A stretch of DNA of 64,000 nucleotides from Phaeovibrio sulfidiphilus. Its GTDB lineage: Bacteria; Pseudomonadota; Alphaproteobacteria; Rhodospirillales; Rhodospirillaceae. The stretch is taken from positions 62,001 through 126,000 of the forward strand of contig NZ_JACZHT010000001.1 of the NCBI RefSeq assembly GCF_014861485.1, in the 5' to 3' direction. The notes beneath the pieces are model-generated. The model was not told where the DNA came from, made no database searches, and was given only the letters and a program-made list of their open reading frames with translations. A program made the position numbers and the translations under genes. Shown here piece by piece: positions 18,286 to 29,985 of this stretch (the stretch's first letter is position 1; each line of letters starts with the position of its first letter).

Positions 18286-19028
18286 CGTGTCGTCCTCCGT
18301 AGGGGGGCGCAACGCAGCGCCCGAACTCTGGCTGAGGGTGATTAACGTGTTCTAAAGCATGCCTGAGAGGTTCACGCAAGGGATAATGCCAGGGAAAAAC
18401 CTCCACCGATTGCATTCCGGAAAACTGACTCGAAACATAGGTCACACCGGACATTCATAAAAGGCTGAAAGCAAAAAATCACGGCACCGCCATGATCCCT
18501 GCCCGCCGGTTCCCGCGCCGTCCCGGACCCGGTGCGCACCGGACACGGACACGACCGCATCCCGGCGCGGCGCGGAAAAGGACCACCGGAGTCCACCGGA
18601 GCCGGGGGTGCGACCAGCCGGACCGCATCCGGCCGGAACCCGGAGGGACCGTCCGTCCACAGCCGCGCACACGGCCATGCGCCGCCCCGGGTGACCTGCG
18701 GGCGGATTCTGTCTAAAGGGACAGGGTGGCGAAATTACGGCCCAAAACCGGTTGCGCGGCACGGTGGACTGCACCTGACGTGCGGCGCCTGCAGGACGGA
18801 ACGCAAGCAGGAAGGGGGCGCGCCCGGGGGACAAACCGTCATCCGGACCCCACCGCGCCTGGGGGACGAACCGGCCTCCGGAACCCCAGCGCACCGGGGG
18901 ATGAGACGGGCTCACGGCACGGTGACGGGCTGGCGGCAAGGCGGGCGCACGGCTGCCCGGCGCCGGGACGGGCTCGCGCTCACGAGGCGAAACCTGCCCG
19001 ACGTGGCGTTCATCACTATAACGTGGCC
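18286..19028. other. spacer between ubiT and a possible small RNA
   Basis: No protein gene recognised. The first 190 bases are A/T-richer and should hold the ubiT promoter on the minus strand. Positions 18819-18915 contain a degenerate tandem repeat of about 36 bp (copies at 18819, 18854 and 18890, each around GGGGGAC/GAAACCGG). The right end carries the TATAAC box of the small RNA candidate. Confidence 0.55.
18819..18915 (+). repeat. degenerate tandem repeat, about 36-bp period
   Basis: Two full copies and one partial copy, starting at 18819, 18854 and 18890, each with a C-rich lead, GGGGGA(C/T)(A/G)A and a CCGGA(A/C)CCC(C) tail. Non-coding. Confidence 0.5.
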
Positions 19029-19204
19029 TGCATCGGCACGACACAGCGCGATGGCGACGCCTGCACCAGCACCTTTCTCAAACCGCCACGGCACGGGGCC
19101 CGGACCCGTTGCCGAAAATCCGCCAAGAGGCGACGGCCCGGACCCCGAGCGATACCGTGCCCGCCTGACCGGCGCCCTCATGCGGCCCCTGCCGGGCCTT
19201 TTTT
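19029..19204 (+). ncRNA. possible small RNA ending in a terminator
   Basis: A rho-independent terminator at 19184-19204 has no protein gene upstream on its strand. Between it and a TATAAC box (19017-19022) lie nested complementary arms: GGCACGG 19090-19096 with CCGTGCC 19155-19161, and GTTGCC 19108-19113 with GGCGAC 19129-19134. A transcript of about 176 nt is implied. It does not match 6S, SRP or RNase P RNA signatures that I can recall. Hairpins are frequent in such G+C-rich DNA, so this is a candidate only. Confidence 0.35.
19184..19204 (+). terminator. rho-independent terminator
   Basis: GGCCC, loop CTGCC, GGGCC, then TTTTTT. It points along the plus strand, 116 bases upstream of the lipoprotein gene. 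Confidence 0.65.
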
Positions 19205-19319
19205 ACTGGATACCCGGGCCGGATCTTGTTTTGATCGTCTCCGGTCCTGTCCTGCGGGCCCCATACGGGCGCCACATCCGCCAGGATCCAACCCGACTCT
19301 TGAAAGGAAAGGCCGACCC

Positions 19320-19907
19320 ATGCGCCCTGCCCGTCTCCTGTCCCTTGCGGCTGCGATGCTCCTGCTGGCCGGATGCGTCACGCCCTCGTCCGGGGCCTCC
19401 TACACGCTTTCGGGCACCGCGACTCCGTATCCGGCCCCCCGCACGGAGATTCGCCCCCTTGTGGTCGCGCCGGTGGGGGCCCGGTCCCCCTATGACAGCC
19501 CGAACCTGGTCTACTTCGAGAACGGGTACGGCCCCCTGGTTTATGCGGACCGTTTTTGGTCCAGACCCCTTCCGTACCAGGTCCGTTCCCTTGTGACGGC
19601 GTATCTGGCCTCCAGCGGGCTTTTCAGCCAGGTTCACGAGGGCGACAGCGGCGCCCCGGGCGAGCTGGTCCTGAGCACCACAATCCTGCGTTTTGACCGG
19701 ATCTTGAACAAGAACTACACGCCGGCGGTCCAGGTGGAGGTCTCCTATTCCCTTTACAACCCGGCGATGGACACGGTTCTTCTGAGCGGAACGTATTCGG
19801 AAATCCAGCCCGTTCACGGCAAGACCTTCGAGGACACGATCCAGGGGCTTTCCCACGCCTTGGGTACTACATTAAGACGTTTTGCGGCGGATTGTGCGGC
19901 CCGCTAG
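19320..19907 (+). CDS. ABC-type transport auxiliary lipoprotein (PqiC/LptE-like domain)
   Basis: A 195-residue lipoprotein: signal sequence with lipobox LLAGC (Cys19), then IRPLVVAPVGA near residue 42, a YADRFWSRPLPYQVRSLVT segment and a C-terminal SHALGTTLRRF helix. This fits the ABC_trans_aux family (PqiC-like), outer-membrane lipoproteins that work with MlaD/PqiB-type lipid transporters. The transporter genes are usually adjacent but are absent here. Start chosen at the ATG preceding the lipoprotein signal, after GAAAGGA. Confidence 0.85.
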   Translation: MRPARLLSLAAAMLLLAGCVTPSSGASYTLSGTATPYPAPRTEIRPLVVAPVGARSPYDSPNLVYFENGYGPLVYADRFWSRPLPYQVRSLVTAYLASSGLFSQVHEGDSGAPGELVLSTTILRFDRILNKNYTPAVQVEVSYSLYNPAMDTVLLSGTYSEIQPVHGKTFEDTIQGLSHALGTTLRRFAADCAAR

Positions 19908-20161
19908 CGCCCCGCCCCACCCGCCTGGCCCTGCAAAGCGAAAGAGTGTTCACGGAAAACCCTGTCTCCCGGGTTGCAATCGTTGTGCCTGACGACGAAC
20001 GCTCTTGTTTTTGTGGTCGTTTCAGGTAAAAACAGTGGTGTTCGTTTCGGATCTGAAGAGACGCGCGGTCCCGTCCCAGTGCGTGCTTCCAGGCACGCCG
20101 GCACCGGCCGGCCTCGGCAGACGTTCCGGCGCATTCGCGACCCCTCGGGAGTTTTTGAAAA

Positions 20162-20629
20162 ATGAAGAAAATTGCTTTTGTCGCTGTCGCCTCCGCCCTC
20201 CTGCTGTCCGCCTGTTCCAGCACGGGTGCCTCGGGCTCGTCGTCGGGCTCCGACGGTCGCGGCCTCGCGGCTCCGGGATCCGTCCAGGAGTTCCAGCAGG
20301 TTGCCGGCGACACGGTCCTGTTCGGCTACGACCAGTCCAACCTTGACGAGACCGCCCGTGCCACCCTCCAGGCCCAGGCCCGCTGGCTGACCCAGTACTC
20401 CCAGTACGGCACGGTCGTCGAGGGTCACGCTGACGAGCGCGGCACCCGCGAGTACAACCTTGCGCTCGGCGAGCGTCGTGCGAACGCCGTTCGTGACTAC
20501 CTCATCGGCCAGGGCATTGCCTCCAACCGGATTCGCGTGATCTCCTACGGCAAGGAGCGCCCGGTCTGCGTGGAAGCCACCGAGAGCTGCTACCACCTCA
20601 ATCGTCGTGGCGTGACCGTGCCGCAGTAA
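20162..20629 (+). CDS. pal: peptidoglycan-associated lipoprotein Pal
   Basis: Outer-membrane lipoprotein of the Tol-Pal system that binds peptidoglycan and helps constrict the outer membrane at division. It has 155 residues, a lipobox LLSAC (Cys18), a short Ser/Gly linker, and an OmpA-like domain with VEGHADERGTREYNLALGER, the diaminopimelate-binding signature. A strong terminator follows. TolQ, TolR, TolA and TolB, which normally precede pal, are not upstream here. Confidence 0.97.
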   Translation: MKKIAFVAVASALLLSACSSTGASGSSSGSDGRGLAAPGSVQEFQQVAGDTVLFGYDQSNLDETARATLQAQARWLTQYSQYGTVVEGHADERGTREYNLALGERRANAVRDYLIGQGIASNRIRVISYGKERPVCVEATESCYHLNRRGVTVPQ

Positions 20630-20652
20630 GCGGATCCGGAGACGCTGTCGAT

Positions 20653-20687
20653 AACGCCGCTTCCAGCACCCCGGAAGCGGCGTTTTT
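20653..20687 (+). terminator. terminator after pal
   Basis: AACGCCGCTTCC/GGAAGCGGCGTT, a 12-bp perfect stem with an 8-base loop and a T5 tail. Confidence 0.92.
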
Positions 20688-20873
20688 CTATCCGGGTTCC
20701 GCCCGGCAATAAAATATCCGGGTCCGCCTGGCAGAAGCACCCGGGCCTGCCCGGCAGGACCACCCGGCCCCACCCGGCCGGAACAGGGGGCGGCACCGAT
20801 CCCGGGTTGCCGGATGCCCCGGAACCCGCTTTAATCGGGTCCAGGTAGTTTCCAACCCACAATAAGGACTGCA

Positions 20874-21761
20874 ATGACCATGGTGCGCCTGAAAACGGTT
20901 TCGTACATCGTTCTGGCCCTTGGGGCCTTTGCCCTTTCCCCTGCGACCGCCACGGTGGTTCCGGCGGCCCATGCCCAGTCAAGCGGGACGGCAGAACTTG
21001 TGGAACGTCTCCAGCTGCGCATCAGCGACCTGGAGCGCATGGTATCTGAGATGAACGGCGCCAACGAGGAGCTGAGGCACGAAAACCGCACCCTCAAGGA
21101 CCGGTTCGACCGGTTCGAGCGCGAGATGGACTTCCGCCTGGGCGCCCTCGAGGGCACCGGGCGTCCTCCCGGCGCGGCATCCGGCCCAACGTCCGGCACG
21201 GCGTCCGGCACGGCGTCCGGCACAGGGGCCGAGCGCACGGCTCCCGCGGCGGGGGCCAGCACGGGCTCGGTCCTGGCACCCCCGGGCAGCGGCAACGGAC
21301 GCAACGCCACCGCACCGGCCCAGCGCAGCACCTCTGCGGCTCCGCGCGCGGGGGCGGGGGTCTCCCTGCCCGCCGGCTCCGAGGAGGAGCAGTACAACTA
21401 TGCCTTCGAGCTTCTGAACGCCCGGGACTTCGCCGGGGCCGAGCAGGCCTTCGACGCCTTCATCAAGGCTCACCCCAAGGGGCGCCTGACGGGCAACGCC
21501 CAGTACTGGCTGGGCGAGACCTATTACGCCCGCGGCGACTTCGAGCAGGCGGCCGTGGCCTTCATGAAGGGCTACCAGAACTACCCGGGCAGCGCCAAGG
21601 GACCGGACAACCTGCTGAAGCTGGGCATGTCCCTGTCCAAGCTGGGCAAGAAGAACGAGGCCTGCGACGCCTTCAGCCGCATTGCCTCCCTCTCGCCCCC
21701 GGCCTCGGACGCCATCAAGCGCCGCGCACGCTCGAGTGCCGACGGCCTCGGCTGCCGCTGA
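20874..21761 (+). CDS. cpoB: Tol-Pal system coordinator CpoB/YbgF
   Basis: Periplasmic protein that links the Tol-Pal machine with peptidoglycan synthesis at the septum. It has 295 residues: signal peptide ending AHAQ near 34, coiled-coil trimerisation segment about 38-85 (VERLQLRISDLERMVSEMNG), a low-complexity Ala/Gly/Thr/Ser linker (about 90-165) with repeated SGTASGTASG, then TPR repeats from EEEQYNYAFELLNARDFAGA to the end. The linker is longer and more repetitive than usual. ATG at 20874 follows AAGGA. tilS begins four bases after its stop. Confidence 0.94.
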   Translation: MTMVRLKTVSYIVLALGAFALSPATATVVPAAHAQSSGTAELVERLQLRISDLERMVSEMNGANEELRHENRTLKDRFDRFEREMDFRLGALEGTGRPPGAASGPTSGTASGTASGTGAERTAPAAGASTGSVLAPPGSGNGRNATAPAQRSTSAAPRAGAGVSLPAGSEEEQYNYAFELLNARDFAGAEQAFDAFIKAHPKGRLTGNAQYWLGETYYARGDFEQAAVAFMKGYQNYPGSAKGPDNLLKLGMSLSKLGKKNEACDAFSRIASLSPPASDAIKRRARSSADGLGCR

Positions 21762-21765
21762 GCCC

Positions 21766-23358
21766 ATGCCGGAGCGGGCATTTTTCCGGCGTCGCCTTGC
21801 GGGGCTCGGCATTCCTGCCGGGCCCCGAACGATTCTGGGCCTGGGACTCTCGGGAGGACCGGACTCCACGGCGCTTCTCGCCCTTGCCTGCGACTGGGCA
21901 AAGGACTGCGACGCCCGCGTGGTCGCGCTGTGCCTGGACCACCGCCTGCGCGCCGGATCCACCGCCGAGGCCCGGGCCGCCGCCGCCCTTGCCCGGGAGC
22001 TTGGCGCCACCGCCCGGATCCTGACCTGGGAGGGGGACCGGCCGGGCAGCGCCATCCAGGAGCAGGCCCGGGACCGGCGCCTGGAGGCCCTGACCTCCGC
22101 CTGCAAGGACGACGGCGCCCTGTTCCTTCTTCTGGCCCATCACGCGGATGACCAGGCCGAGACCGTCCGCATGCGCCGGGAACGCAGCACCAGCGCCCAC
22201 AGCCTGTCGGGGATGCCCATGGTGGTCTTCCGCCGGGATGTGGCCGTGGTCAGGCCGCTCCTGGACGTGCCCAAGGCGGATCTGGTCGCGCTGTGCCAGC
22301 GCCGGGGCCTGCCCTTTGCCCGCGATCCCTCGAACCTCAACCCCGCGTTCGAGCGGGTCCGGATCCGCGCGCAGCTGGGCGCCGGGAAGAGCGCCGGGGA
22401 GGACGCCGGAGAAACCGGGGCCCTGTGTGACGAGGCCCGAAGGGCGGCCGCAGCCCGGGCCCGGGAGGCCCGCGCCGTCGCCGACTGCCTTGCCCGGTGC
22501 ACCCTGGAGGCGGGGGAGGACCGCCTGCGCCTGGACGCGGACGCCCTTGCCGCCGCCCCCCGGCCCGTGGCCCTGGAGGCGTTGCGCCACGTGGCCCGCA
22601 GCCTGTCCGGCTCGCCCTACCTGCCGCGCCCCAAACCCCTTTACGAAACGCTCCCGGATCCCGGAAGCGGACGCCTGACCTGGGGCGGCTGCCTGTGGAC
22701 CCGCAGCAGGGCTCCGAACCCCGCCCCCCCGGCCGGTCCCCGATCCGGGCTGCCGCCAGCCTCCCCGCCTGCACCGGACCCTGTATCCGCTCTCCTGCCC
22801 GCATCCGCGCCCGGGGCCGCGCCCGCGGCGCGCCCCCCGGCGCTGTCCGATCCGGGACATCCGGGCGAAACCGAGCCCCCCGGCCATGCCCCGGCCACCG
22901 GAACACACGGCCCGGAACGGCCCCGCCGCCGGGTTCTCTCGGTCTGCCGGGCCGCCACCGGAGCCCTGACCCGCCGGGTGGTTTCCCTGCCCGAGGGCCG
23001 CCCGGTCCTGTGGGACGGACGCTGGGAGCTGACCGCCGTTGAGCCGGGCCTTGGCGTGCGGGCCCTGGGCAAAGCGCCCCTTCCCGGCGCCACCCCGGCT
23101 GACACCGCCGTGTCCACCACCGCCAAACCCGGCCCCGGGTTCCCGGTGACCGTGCGTCTTGCCCCCCCGGACACCGCCGCGGACCGCACGGCTCCCGGGA
23201 TGTCCGGGACGAATACCCTCACGTCTCCGCCGAAGGCCCCACGCCCGGGGCAAACGTCCGCCGGGACGGTTCGCGCGCGCTACCGGCCACCTTTTCCCGT
23301 CCTGGAGGAGGGAATACGCCTTGAGGCCGACGGGCAAGAGCCTTACATTCACTCATAG
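21766..23358 (+). CDS. tilS: tRNA(Ile)-lysidine synthase
   Basis: Modifies C34 of the CAU-anticodon tRNA-Ile to lysidine, essential for AUA decoding. The PP-loop motif SGGPDST (about 27-33) and [19 protein letters not shown] and [14 protein letters not shown] are present. From the ATG at 21766 the protein is 530 residues. About 130 residues (roughly 320-450) are a Pro/Ala/Gly-rich low-complexity insertion with no family counterpart, placed between the catalytic part and the C-terminal tRNA-recognition domain (resuming near [20 protein letters not shown]). In-frame codons upstream of 21766 would overlap cpoB and are not conserved-looking. Confidence 0.9.
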   Translation: MPERAFFRRRLAGLGIPAGPRTILGLGLSGGPDSTALLALACDWAKDCDARVVALCLDHRLRAGSTAEARAAAALARELGATARILTWEGDRPGSAIQEQARDRRLEALTSACKDDGALFLLLAHHADDQAETVRMRRERSTSAHSLSGMPMVVFRRDVAVVRPLLDVPKADLVALCQRRGLPFARDPSNLNPAFERVRIRAQLGAGKSAGEDAGETGALCDEARRAAAARAREARAVADCLARCTLEAGEDRLRLDADALAAAPRPVALEALRHVARSLSGSPYLPRPKPLYETLPDPGSGRLTWGGCLWTRSRAPNPAPPAGPRSGLPPASPPAPDPVSALLPASAPGAAPAARPPALSDPGHPGETEPPGHAPATGTHGPERPRRRVLSVCRAATGALTRRVVSLPEGRPVLWDGRWELTAVEPGLGVRALGKAPLPGATPADTAVSTTAKPGPGFPVTVRLAPPDTAADRTAPGMSGTNTLTSPPKAPRPGQTSAGTVRARYRPPFPVLEEGIRLEADGQEPYIHS

Positions 23359-23398
23359 CTCAGTCGCGACCACCGGTACGCCAGGAAAGGGACGCCCC

Positions 23399-25333
<1,935 letters not shown>

Positions 25334-25358
25334 GGCCGGGGCCCACAGACCTTCCACA

Positions 25359-25383
25359 AGGGGGCGCAAGCCCCCTTTTTTTC
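25359..25383 (+). terminator. terminator after ftsH
   Basis: AGGGGGC, loop GCAA, GCCCCCT, then a run of T. Confidence 0.92.
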
Positions 25384-25422
25384 TGGCTGAGCGCCGGTCC
25401 CTCCTGCCCCTCCCGAATCGCC

Positions 25423-26565
25423 ATGACCCTCTCCCCGATTGTCACGGTCGCCTCCCCCGAGGACGATCTCTTTCTCATTCCGGCCGGGTTCCTGCGGGGC
25501 CCGGTGGCCGCCCTCCAGACCGTCTCCACCCCCGAGGCCCTGCCGGTGGCGGGCAACCGCCGCACCCTGTTCACCCGGGTGGTGGTGGCCGCCCGGAGCC
25601 CGGACGGAACCGGCCAGCGGTTTTTGCTCACCCTCGCCGAGCTCGACACGCTCATTGCCCGGGCCGCGGCGCCCGTGCGGGCCGTGCTCGAGTACCGGCT
25701 GGACGCCCTGTCCCGCCCGGCGCGGCCGTTTGCGGGGCTCAGCGCACCGCCCGGACGGCCTCTGGTGATGGGAATCCTGAACGTCACCCCCGACAGCTTC
25801 TCGGACGGCGGACACCACAACACCACCGAAGCGGCCATTGCCCACGGCCTGCGGCTCCTGGACGAGGGCGCCGACATCATCGACATCGGGGGCGAAAGCA
25901 CCCGGCCCGGCTCGGCCCCCGTCGCGGCAGCCGAGGAAATCGGTCGGGTCGTGCCCGTCATCCGGGCCCTGAGCGAGCGCGGGGCCGTGGTCAGCGTGGA
26001 CACCCGCAACGCCGCCACCATGGAGGCCTCGCTGGCCGCCGGCGCCCGGATCATCAACGACGTCACCGCCCTGACCGGCGACCCCCGAAGCGGGGACGTG
26101 ATCCGCGCCACCCGGACCCCGGTCATCCTGATGCACATGCAAGGCGAGCCGGGCACCATGCAGGACGCCCCCTCGTACCGGGACGCCCTTCTTGACGTGG
26201 CCTCGTGGCTTCAGGCCCGGGTGCGGACGTGCGTCGGGCTCGGCCTCCCGCTGCACGACATCTGTGTGGACCCGGGGCTTGGTTTCGGAAAAGACCTTGA
26301 GCATAATATGCGGCTGTGTGCGGAGGCGGGTGCGTTTCCGGGCCTGGGCACCCCGGTGCTGATGGCCGGATCGCGCAAGCGCTTCATCGGAGCCCTGACG
26401 GGCGAGGACCAGCCCCTGAACCGGCTGGGCGGCTCCATCGCCATGGCCCTGAAGGCCGCCCGCGAGGGGGCCCTGATGGTTCGGGTTCACGATGTCGCGC
26501 AAACCCTCCAGGCCCTGCGGGTCGCCCGTGCCCTTGACGACCTGACCGCAACGGAAGAGAGCTGA
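25423..26565 (+). CDS. folP: dihydropteroate synthase
   Basis: Condenses p-aminobenzoate with dihydropterin pyrophosphate in folate synthesis; the sulfonamide target. The TIM-barrel core starts near residue 109 with MGILNVTPDSFSDGG, then DIIDIGGESTRPGS, SVDTRN, MHMQGEPGTM and PGLGFGKD. The 380-residue chain carries about 105 extra N-terminal residues compared with the E. coli enzyme; they look protein-like (TRVVVAARSPDGTGQRFLLT). The distance to glmM is only six bases, so the two form an operon. Confidence 0.95.
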   Translation: MTLSPIVTVASPEDDLFLIPAGFLRGPVAALQTVSTPEALPVAGNRRTLFTRVVVAARSPDGTGQRFLLTLAELDTLIARAAAPVRAVLEYRLDALSRPARPFAGLSAPPGRPLVMGILNVTPDSFSDGGHHNTTEAAIAHGLRLLDEGADIIDIGGESTRPGSAPVAAAEEIGRVVPVIRALSERGAVVSVDTRNAATMEASLAAGARIINDVTALTGDPRSGDVIRATRTPVILMHMQGEPGTMQDAPSYRDALLDVASWLQARVRTCVGLGLPLHDICVDPGLGFGKDLEHNMRLCAEAGAFPGLGTPVLMAGSRKRFIGALTGEDQPLNRLGGSIAMALKAAREGALMVRVHDVAQTLQALRVARALDDLTATEES

Positions 26566-26571
26566 GAGACC

Positions 26572-27936
26572 ATGACCAGGCTTTTTGGAACCGACGGGGT
26601 ACGCGGCATTGCCAACACCCACCCCATGACCCCCGAGACCGCCATGGCCATCGGCCGGGCCGCCGGAAACCTGCTGTGCCAGGACAAGCACAGGCGCCAC
26701 ACGGTGGTCATCGGCAAGGACACCCGGCTGTCCGGATACCTGCTGGAACCGGCCCTGACCGCCGGGCTCATCAGCGCGGGCATCGACGTGGTGCTTCTGG
26801 GCCCGCTGCCCACCCCGGCGGTGGCCATGCTCACCCACTCCCTTCGGGCGGACATGGGGGTGATGATCACCGCCAGCCACAACCCCTACCAGGACAACGG
26901 AATCAAACTGTTCGGCCCCGACGGCTACAAGCTCTCGGACAGCCAGGAAGACCAGATCGAGGCCCTGGTGGCCAACGGCACCGACGCCCTGCGGGTGCCC
27001 TCCGACGCCCTCGGGCGCGCCCGGCGCCTCCAGGACGGCGGGGGCCGTTATATCGAGGCGGTGAAGCGCACCTTCCCCGTGGGCATGCGCCTCGACGGCC
27101 TGAAGCTGGTGGTGGATTGCGCAAACGGCGCCGCCTACAAGGTGGCGCCCCAGGTGCTGTGGGAGCTGGGGGCCGAGGTCATCGCGCTGGGCGTCGAGCC
27201 GAACGGAACCAACATCAACGCCTCGTGCGGCTCCCTCCACCCGGAGAACATGCGCACCACCGTCATCCGGGAGCGGGCCGACCTGGGCATCGCCTTCGAC
27301 GGCGACGCGGACCGCCTGATCATCTGCGATGAAAACGGCATCGTGGTGGACGGGGACCAGATCCTGGCCCTGATCGCCCGGACCATGCACGCCCGGAGCC
27401 TCCTGACCGGAGGATCCGTGGTGGGCACGCTCATGTCCAACCTGGGGCTGGAGATCCACCTGCGCCGCTGCGGCCTCACCCTGGAGCGGACCGCCGTCGG
27501 CGACCGCTACGTGGTCGAGCGCATGCGCGAGGGCGGCTTCAACCTGGGCGGCGAGCAGTCCGGCCACATCGTGATGAGCGATTTCGGCACCACCGGCGAC
27601 GGCCTGATGAGCGCGCTCCAGGTCCTGGCGGCTCTGGTGTCGGAAAATCGCCCGGCCAGCGAGGTGCTGAACGTCTTCGCACCCTGCCCCCAGCGCCTCG
27701 AGAACATCCGGGTCGAGGGCTGCCACCCGGACACCATCCTGGAAAGTCCGGTTCTGCACGAGCTTCTGGACTCGGTCCGCGGCTCGCTGGAGGGCACCGG
27801 ACGGGTTCTGGTGCGCAAGTCCGGAACCGAGCCCCTGATCCGGGTCATGGTGGAGGACGAGTCCCGCACCCGGGTGGACAACGCTATTGAGCGCATCTGT
27901 GGCGTCATCCGGCACCTGTACGAAAGCCGGAACTGA
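26572..27936 (+). CDS. glmM: phosphoglucosamine mutase
   Basis: Interconverts glucosamine-6-P and glucosamine-1-P on the way to UDP-GlcNAc, upstream of MurA. The 454-residue length is standard. It begins [10 protein letters not shown], the phosphorylated serine is Ser102 in [13 protein letters not shown], the metal loop is DGDADR and the phosphate loop is [12 protein letters not shown] near the C-terminus. folP-glmM is a common pairing (also ftsH-folP-glmM in E. coli), so the ftsH-folP-glmM order is ancestral. Confidence 0.97.
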   Translation: MTRLFGTDGVRGIANTHPMTPETAMAIGRAAGNLLCQDKHRRHTVVIGKDTRLSGYLLEPALTAGLISAGIDVVLLGPLPTPAVAMLTHSLRADMGVMITASHNPYQDNGIKLFGPDGYKLSDSQEDQIEALVANGTDALRVPSDALGRARRLQDGGGRYIEAVKRTFPVGMRLDGLKLVVDCANGAAYKVAPQVLWELGAEVIALGVEPNGTNINASCGSLHPENMRTTVIRERADLGIAFDGDADRLIICDENGIVVDGDQILALIARTMHARSLLTGGSVVGTLMSNLGLEIHLRRCGLTLERTAVGDRYVVERMREGGFNLGGEQSGHIVMSDFGTTGDGLMSALQVLAALVSENRPASEVLNVFAPCPQRLENIRVEGCHPDTILESPVLHELLDSVRGSLEGTGRVLVRKSGTEPLIRVMVEDESRTRVDNAIERICGVIRHLYESRN

Positions 27937-28445
27937 CGGCCTGCCCCGGAGCCCGGGAGCCACACCGCGCTCCCGGCCCGGGGGGAAACAAAAGAGCGCC
28001 CGCCCGCTCGGCGCCCGAAGAGACTGCGCCCGGCTGCACGCGCCGACGGACTGTCCCGCGCGCCCCGCGCACCATCAAAGAAGGCGCCCCGCGGACCAGC
28101 ACCAGGGCGCATCCCTCCTCCTGCCTCCCACCTCCCGCCTTCGCCGCTCGACCGGACGCCGCGCTGTTCCGGTGTCCGCAGACGGCCGCACCTGTCAGGC
28201 GGGGGGCCAAAATCCCGCAGACCGGTCTTCGTTCCGGGACACGGGGCCCGGACCACCACAGAGCACAACCCGCGAAGGGTCGCCCCGCCTGCCGGGCCCA
28301 CGGCAGGAAACAGCCTCTCACGGAATCGTGCCGGGCGCGCCTTCCGCGCCCAACGGGCACCCCTCCGGGACCGGGGTAACTCTTGAATCATTCTAGCGAT
28401 GAGAGTACCGTCAGGATCGCGATGTCTGCCATGAAGGAGAGACCC
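27937..28445. other. spacer after glmM
   Basis: No gene recognised. A hairpin CCGGGAGC/GCTCCCGG lies at 27953-27976 just after glmM but lacks a T-run. The right end (28380-28445) includes ACTCT...AGAGT arms at 28379-28406 and AAGGAG for the next gene. Confidence 0.5.
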
Positions 28446-28841
28446 ATGCTTACAGGACGCTGTCTGTGCGGAGCAGTCCGCTATGAGGTCGCGAAGCCCA
28501 TTGATTCCCTTGTTTTCTGCCACTGTTCCCGCTGCCGGAAGGAAAGCGGGTCGGCGTTCGATTCCATCGCCGTTCTGGACGGCGGGGACTTCCGGCTGGA
28601 GGAAGACTCGGCCGCCCCCCATGCCTACGAGGCCGCGGGCGGAACCCGCTACTCGTGCGCCGAGTGCTCCACGACCGTCTACTCCATCAAGGACCGGCTG
28701 CCCGGAAAGGCTCTCGTGAGGGCGGGAACGCTGGACCAGGATCCTGGCCCCGTGACGCGAACCCATATTTTCGTGGGCTCCAAGGCCTCCTGGGACCGGA
28801 TCCCGGACGACGAGACCCAGTTTGACGAATGGCCGACCTGA
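28446..28841 (+). CDS. GFA family (CENP-V/Gfa domain) zinc protein
   Basis: A 131-residue protein of the glutathione-dependent formaldehyde-activating (Gfa) fold. Zinc ligands are visible in GRCLCGAVRY (Cys6, Cys8), FCHCSRCRKESG and SCAECSTTV, the usual three Cys clusters. Family members are mostly uncharacterised; only a few bind glutathione adducts. The ATG at 28446 has AAGGAG 7 bases upstream, better than the in-frame ATG codons further 5'. It appears monocistronic. Confidence 0.88.
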   Translation: MLTGRCLCGAVRYEVAKPIDSLVFCHCSRCRKESGSAFDSIAVLDGGDFRLEEDSAAPHAYEAAGGTRYSCAECSTTVYSIKDRLPGKALVRAGTLDQDPGPVTRTHIFVGSKASWDRIPDDETQFDEWPT

Positions 28842-29304
28842 GCGCCAGCGGCGCCTGACCGGCGGCACCGGACCGGTCCGCAGATCAGGCCGGTCCGGAC
28901 CGCCCTCTCCCGCCGGACAGAGCGGGACAGACCAGCCCCCGGCGGGACTCCGGCCCTGACGGGACCGCGGACCTTGCCCGCACTCCCCCGGTACCGGGAC
29001 AGGCTTCCGCCAGGCCGCGCGTCCGGCCCCGGGACACAGGACCACATCCGAAACAGGCGGGGAACACGCGCCCCGGGTACCCCGGGCGCCCCAGTCTGCC
29101 CTTGCCCAACCGGCCTCCGATACGATACGGCGGTGTGTCCCCTGACAGGACGCACCGTTTTTGCCTGCGGGCTCCACAGTTTTGCCCGCCCCCCCGAACA
29201 GCGCCGGCCTTGATCCCCCGGTGTCCTGCAGGTTATAATAGAACATAACATGATAATAAAAAGAACACCCGTTCCTTATGCCGGACAGCGACACAGGGAG
29301 ACCC
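28842..29304. other. spacer before an orphan gene
   Basis: No gene recognised. The last 80 bases contain the only A/T-rich island here (29231-29272), including TTATAATAG and several AT tracts. This is the likely promoter of the 29305 gene, or of a transcript in the other direction. Confidence 0.5.
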
Positions 29305-29895
29305 ATGCCCATGCACTCGACCGCCGAACGCCGGGCCCGCGCCTGCGGCCTGATTGAGACCGAACCCGTCACACACGACCCGGAGGATGGAGCCGGGAAC
29401 CGGACCGGAACCGGGGACCGGAACGCCGGACGCACCGCCACCCCGGCCTCGAGGCGCCGGGGCGCCGCCCGGCCGCGCACCGTCCTGCGCGAGCGGTTCC
29501 GGGACACCTGCCCCCTGGACCGCTACCACGCCAAAGGCCGTCTGACCCGCCGCCAGTGGACCGCGGGCTGCAGGTTCGAGGCCCTGTGGCGGGCGGCCAG
29601 CGGCCCCTCCCTTGGCGCGATCAACCTCGCCCGGGAAATTCGCGGCTCCTATCGGGAGCGCCTGCCGTGCCATGGCTACGGCTCCCTGTCCCCCCTGGCG
29701 GAGCGGGCGGGCCTGGCCCGCAGGGAGCACGACCGCGCCCCCCTTCAGTGGACGCCGCGGGGGATCCTGGTGCGCGACGTCTGCGTCTTCGAGCAAAGCC
29801 TGGCAGGAGGCAAACAGCTTGAGATGCTGGCCCGGGGGCTGGACCAGTTCGCCGATGCCCTCCGACTGGGGGAGGATCCGGACTTTCCGGACTGA
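29305..29895 (+). CDS. hypothetical protein, basic
   Basis: I do not recognise this gene with certainty. The 196-residue product is Arg-rich with no membrane segment. Residues about 60-130 look globular: CPLDRYHAKGRLTRRQWTAG, EALWRAASGPSLGAINLARE. The opening of that block recalls the PL-x-R-L/YxxG...xAGxRFR pattern of DUF6456-like alphaproteobacterial proteins, but only weakly. The ATG at 29305 follows AGGGAG; a second ATG at 29311 is possible. An A/T-rich promoter-like island lies upstream and a repeat field lies immediately downstream. Confidence 0.5.
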   Translation: MPMHSTAERRARACGLIETEPVTHDPEDGAGNRTGTGDRNAGRTATPASRRRGAARPRTVLRERFRDTCPLDRYHAKGRLTRRQWTAGCRFEALWRAASGPSLGAINLAREIRGSYRERLPCHGYGSLSPLAERAGLARREHDRAPLQWTPRGILVRDVCVFEQSLAGGKQLEMLARGLDQFADALRLGEDPDFPD

Positions 29896-29985
29896 CGGGC
29901 GCCCCCGGCTCAAGGCCCCCCTCGGGAAGGGAATGGCCAGCGCCCTCCCCCGGGATGCCCGCGCCCTCCTCGGAAGGGGGGGGAG

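Noticed and set aside
18286-18480. FNR box in front of ubiT
   Set aside because: Anaerobic control would make sense, but no TTGAT-N4-ATCAA or close variant could be found.
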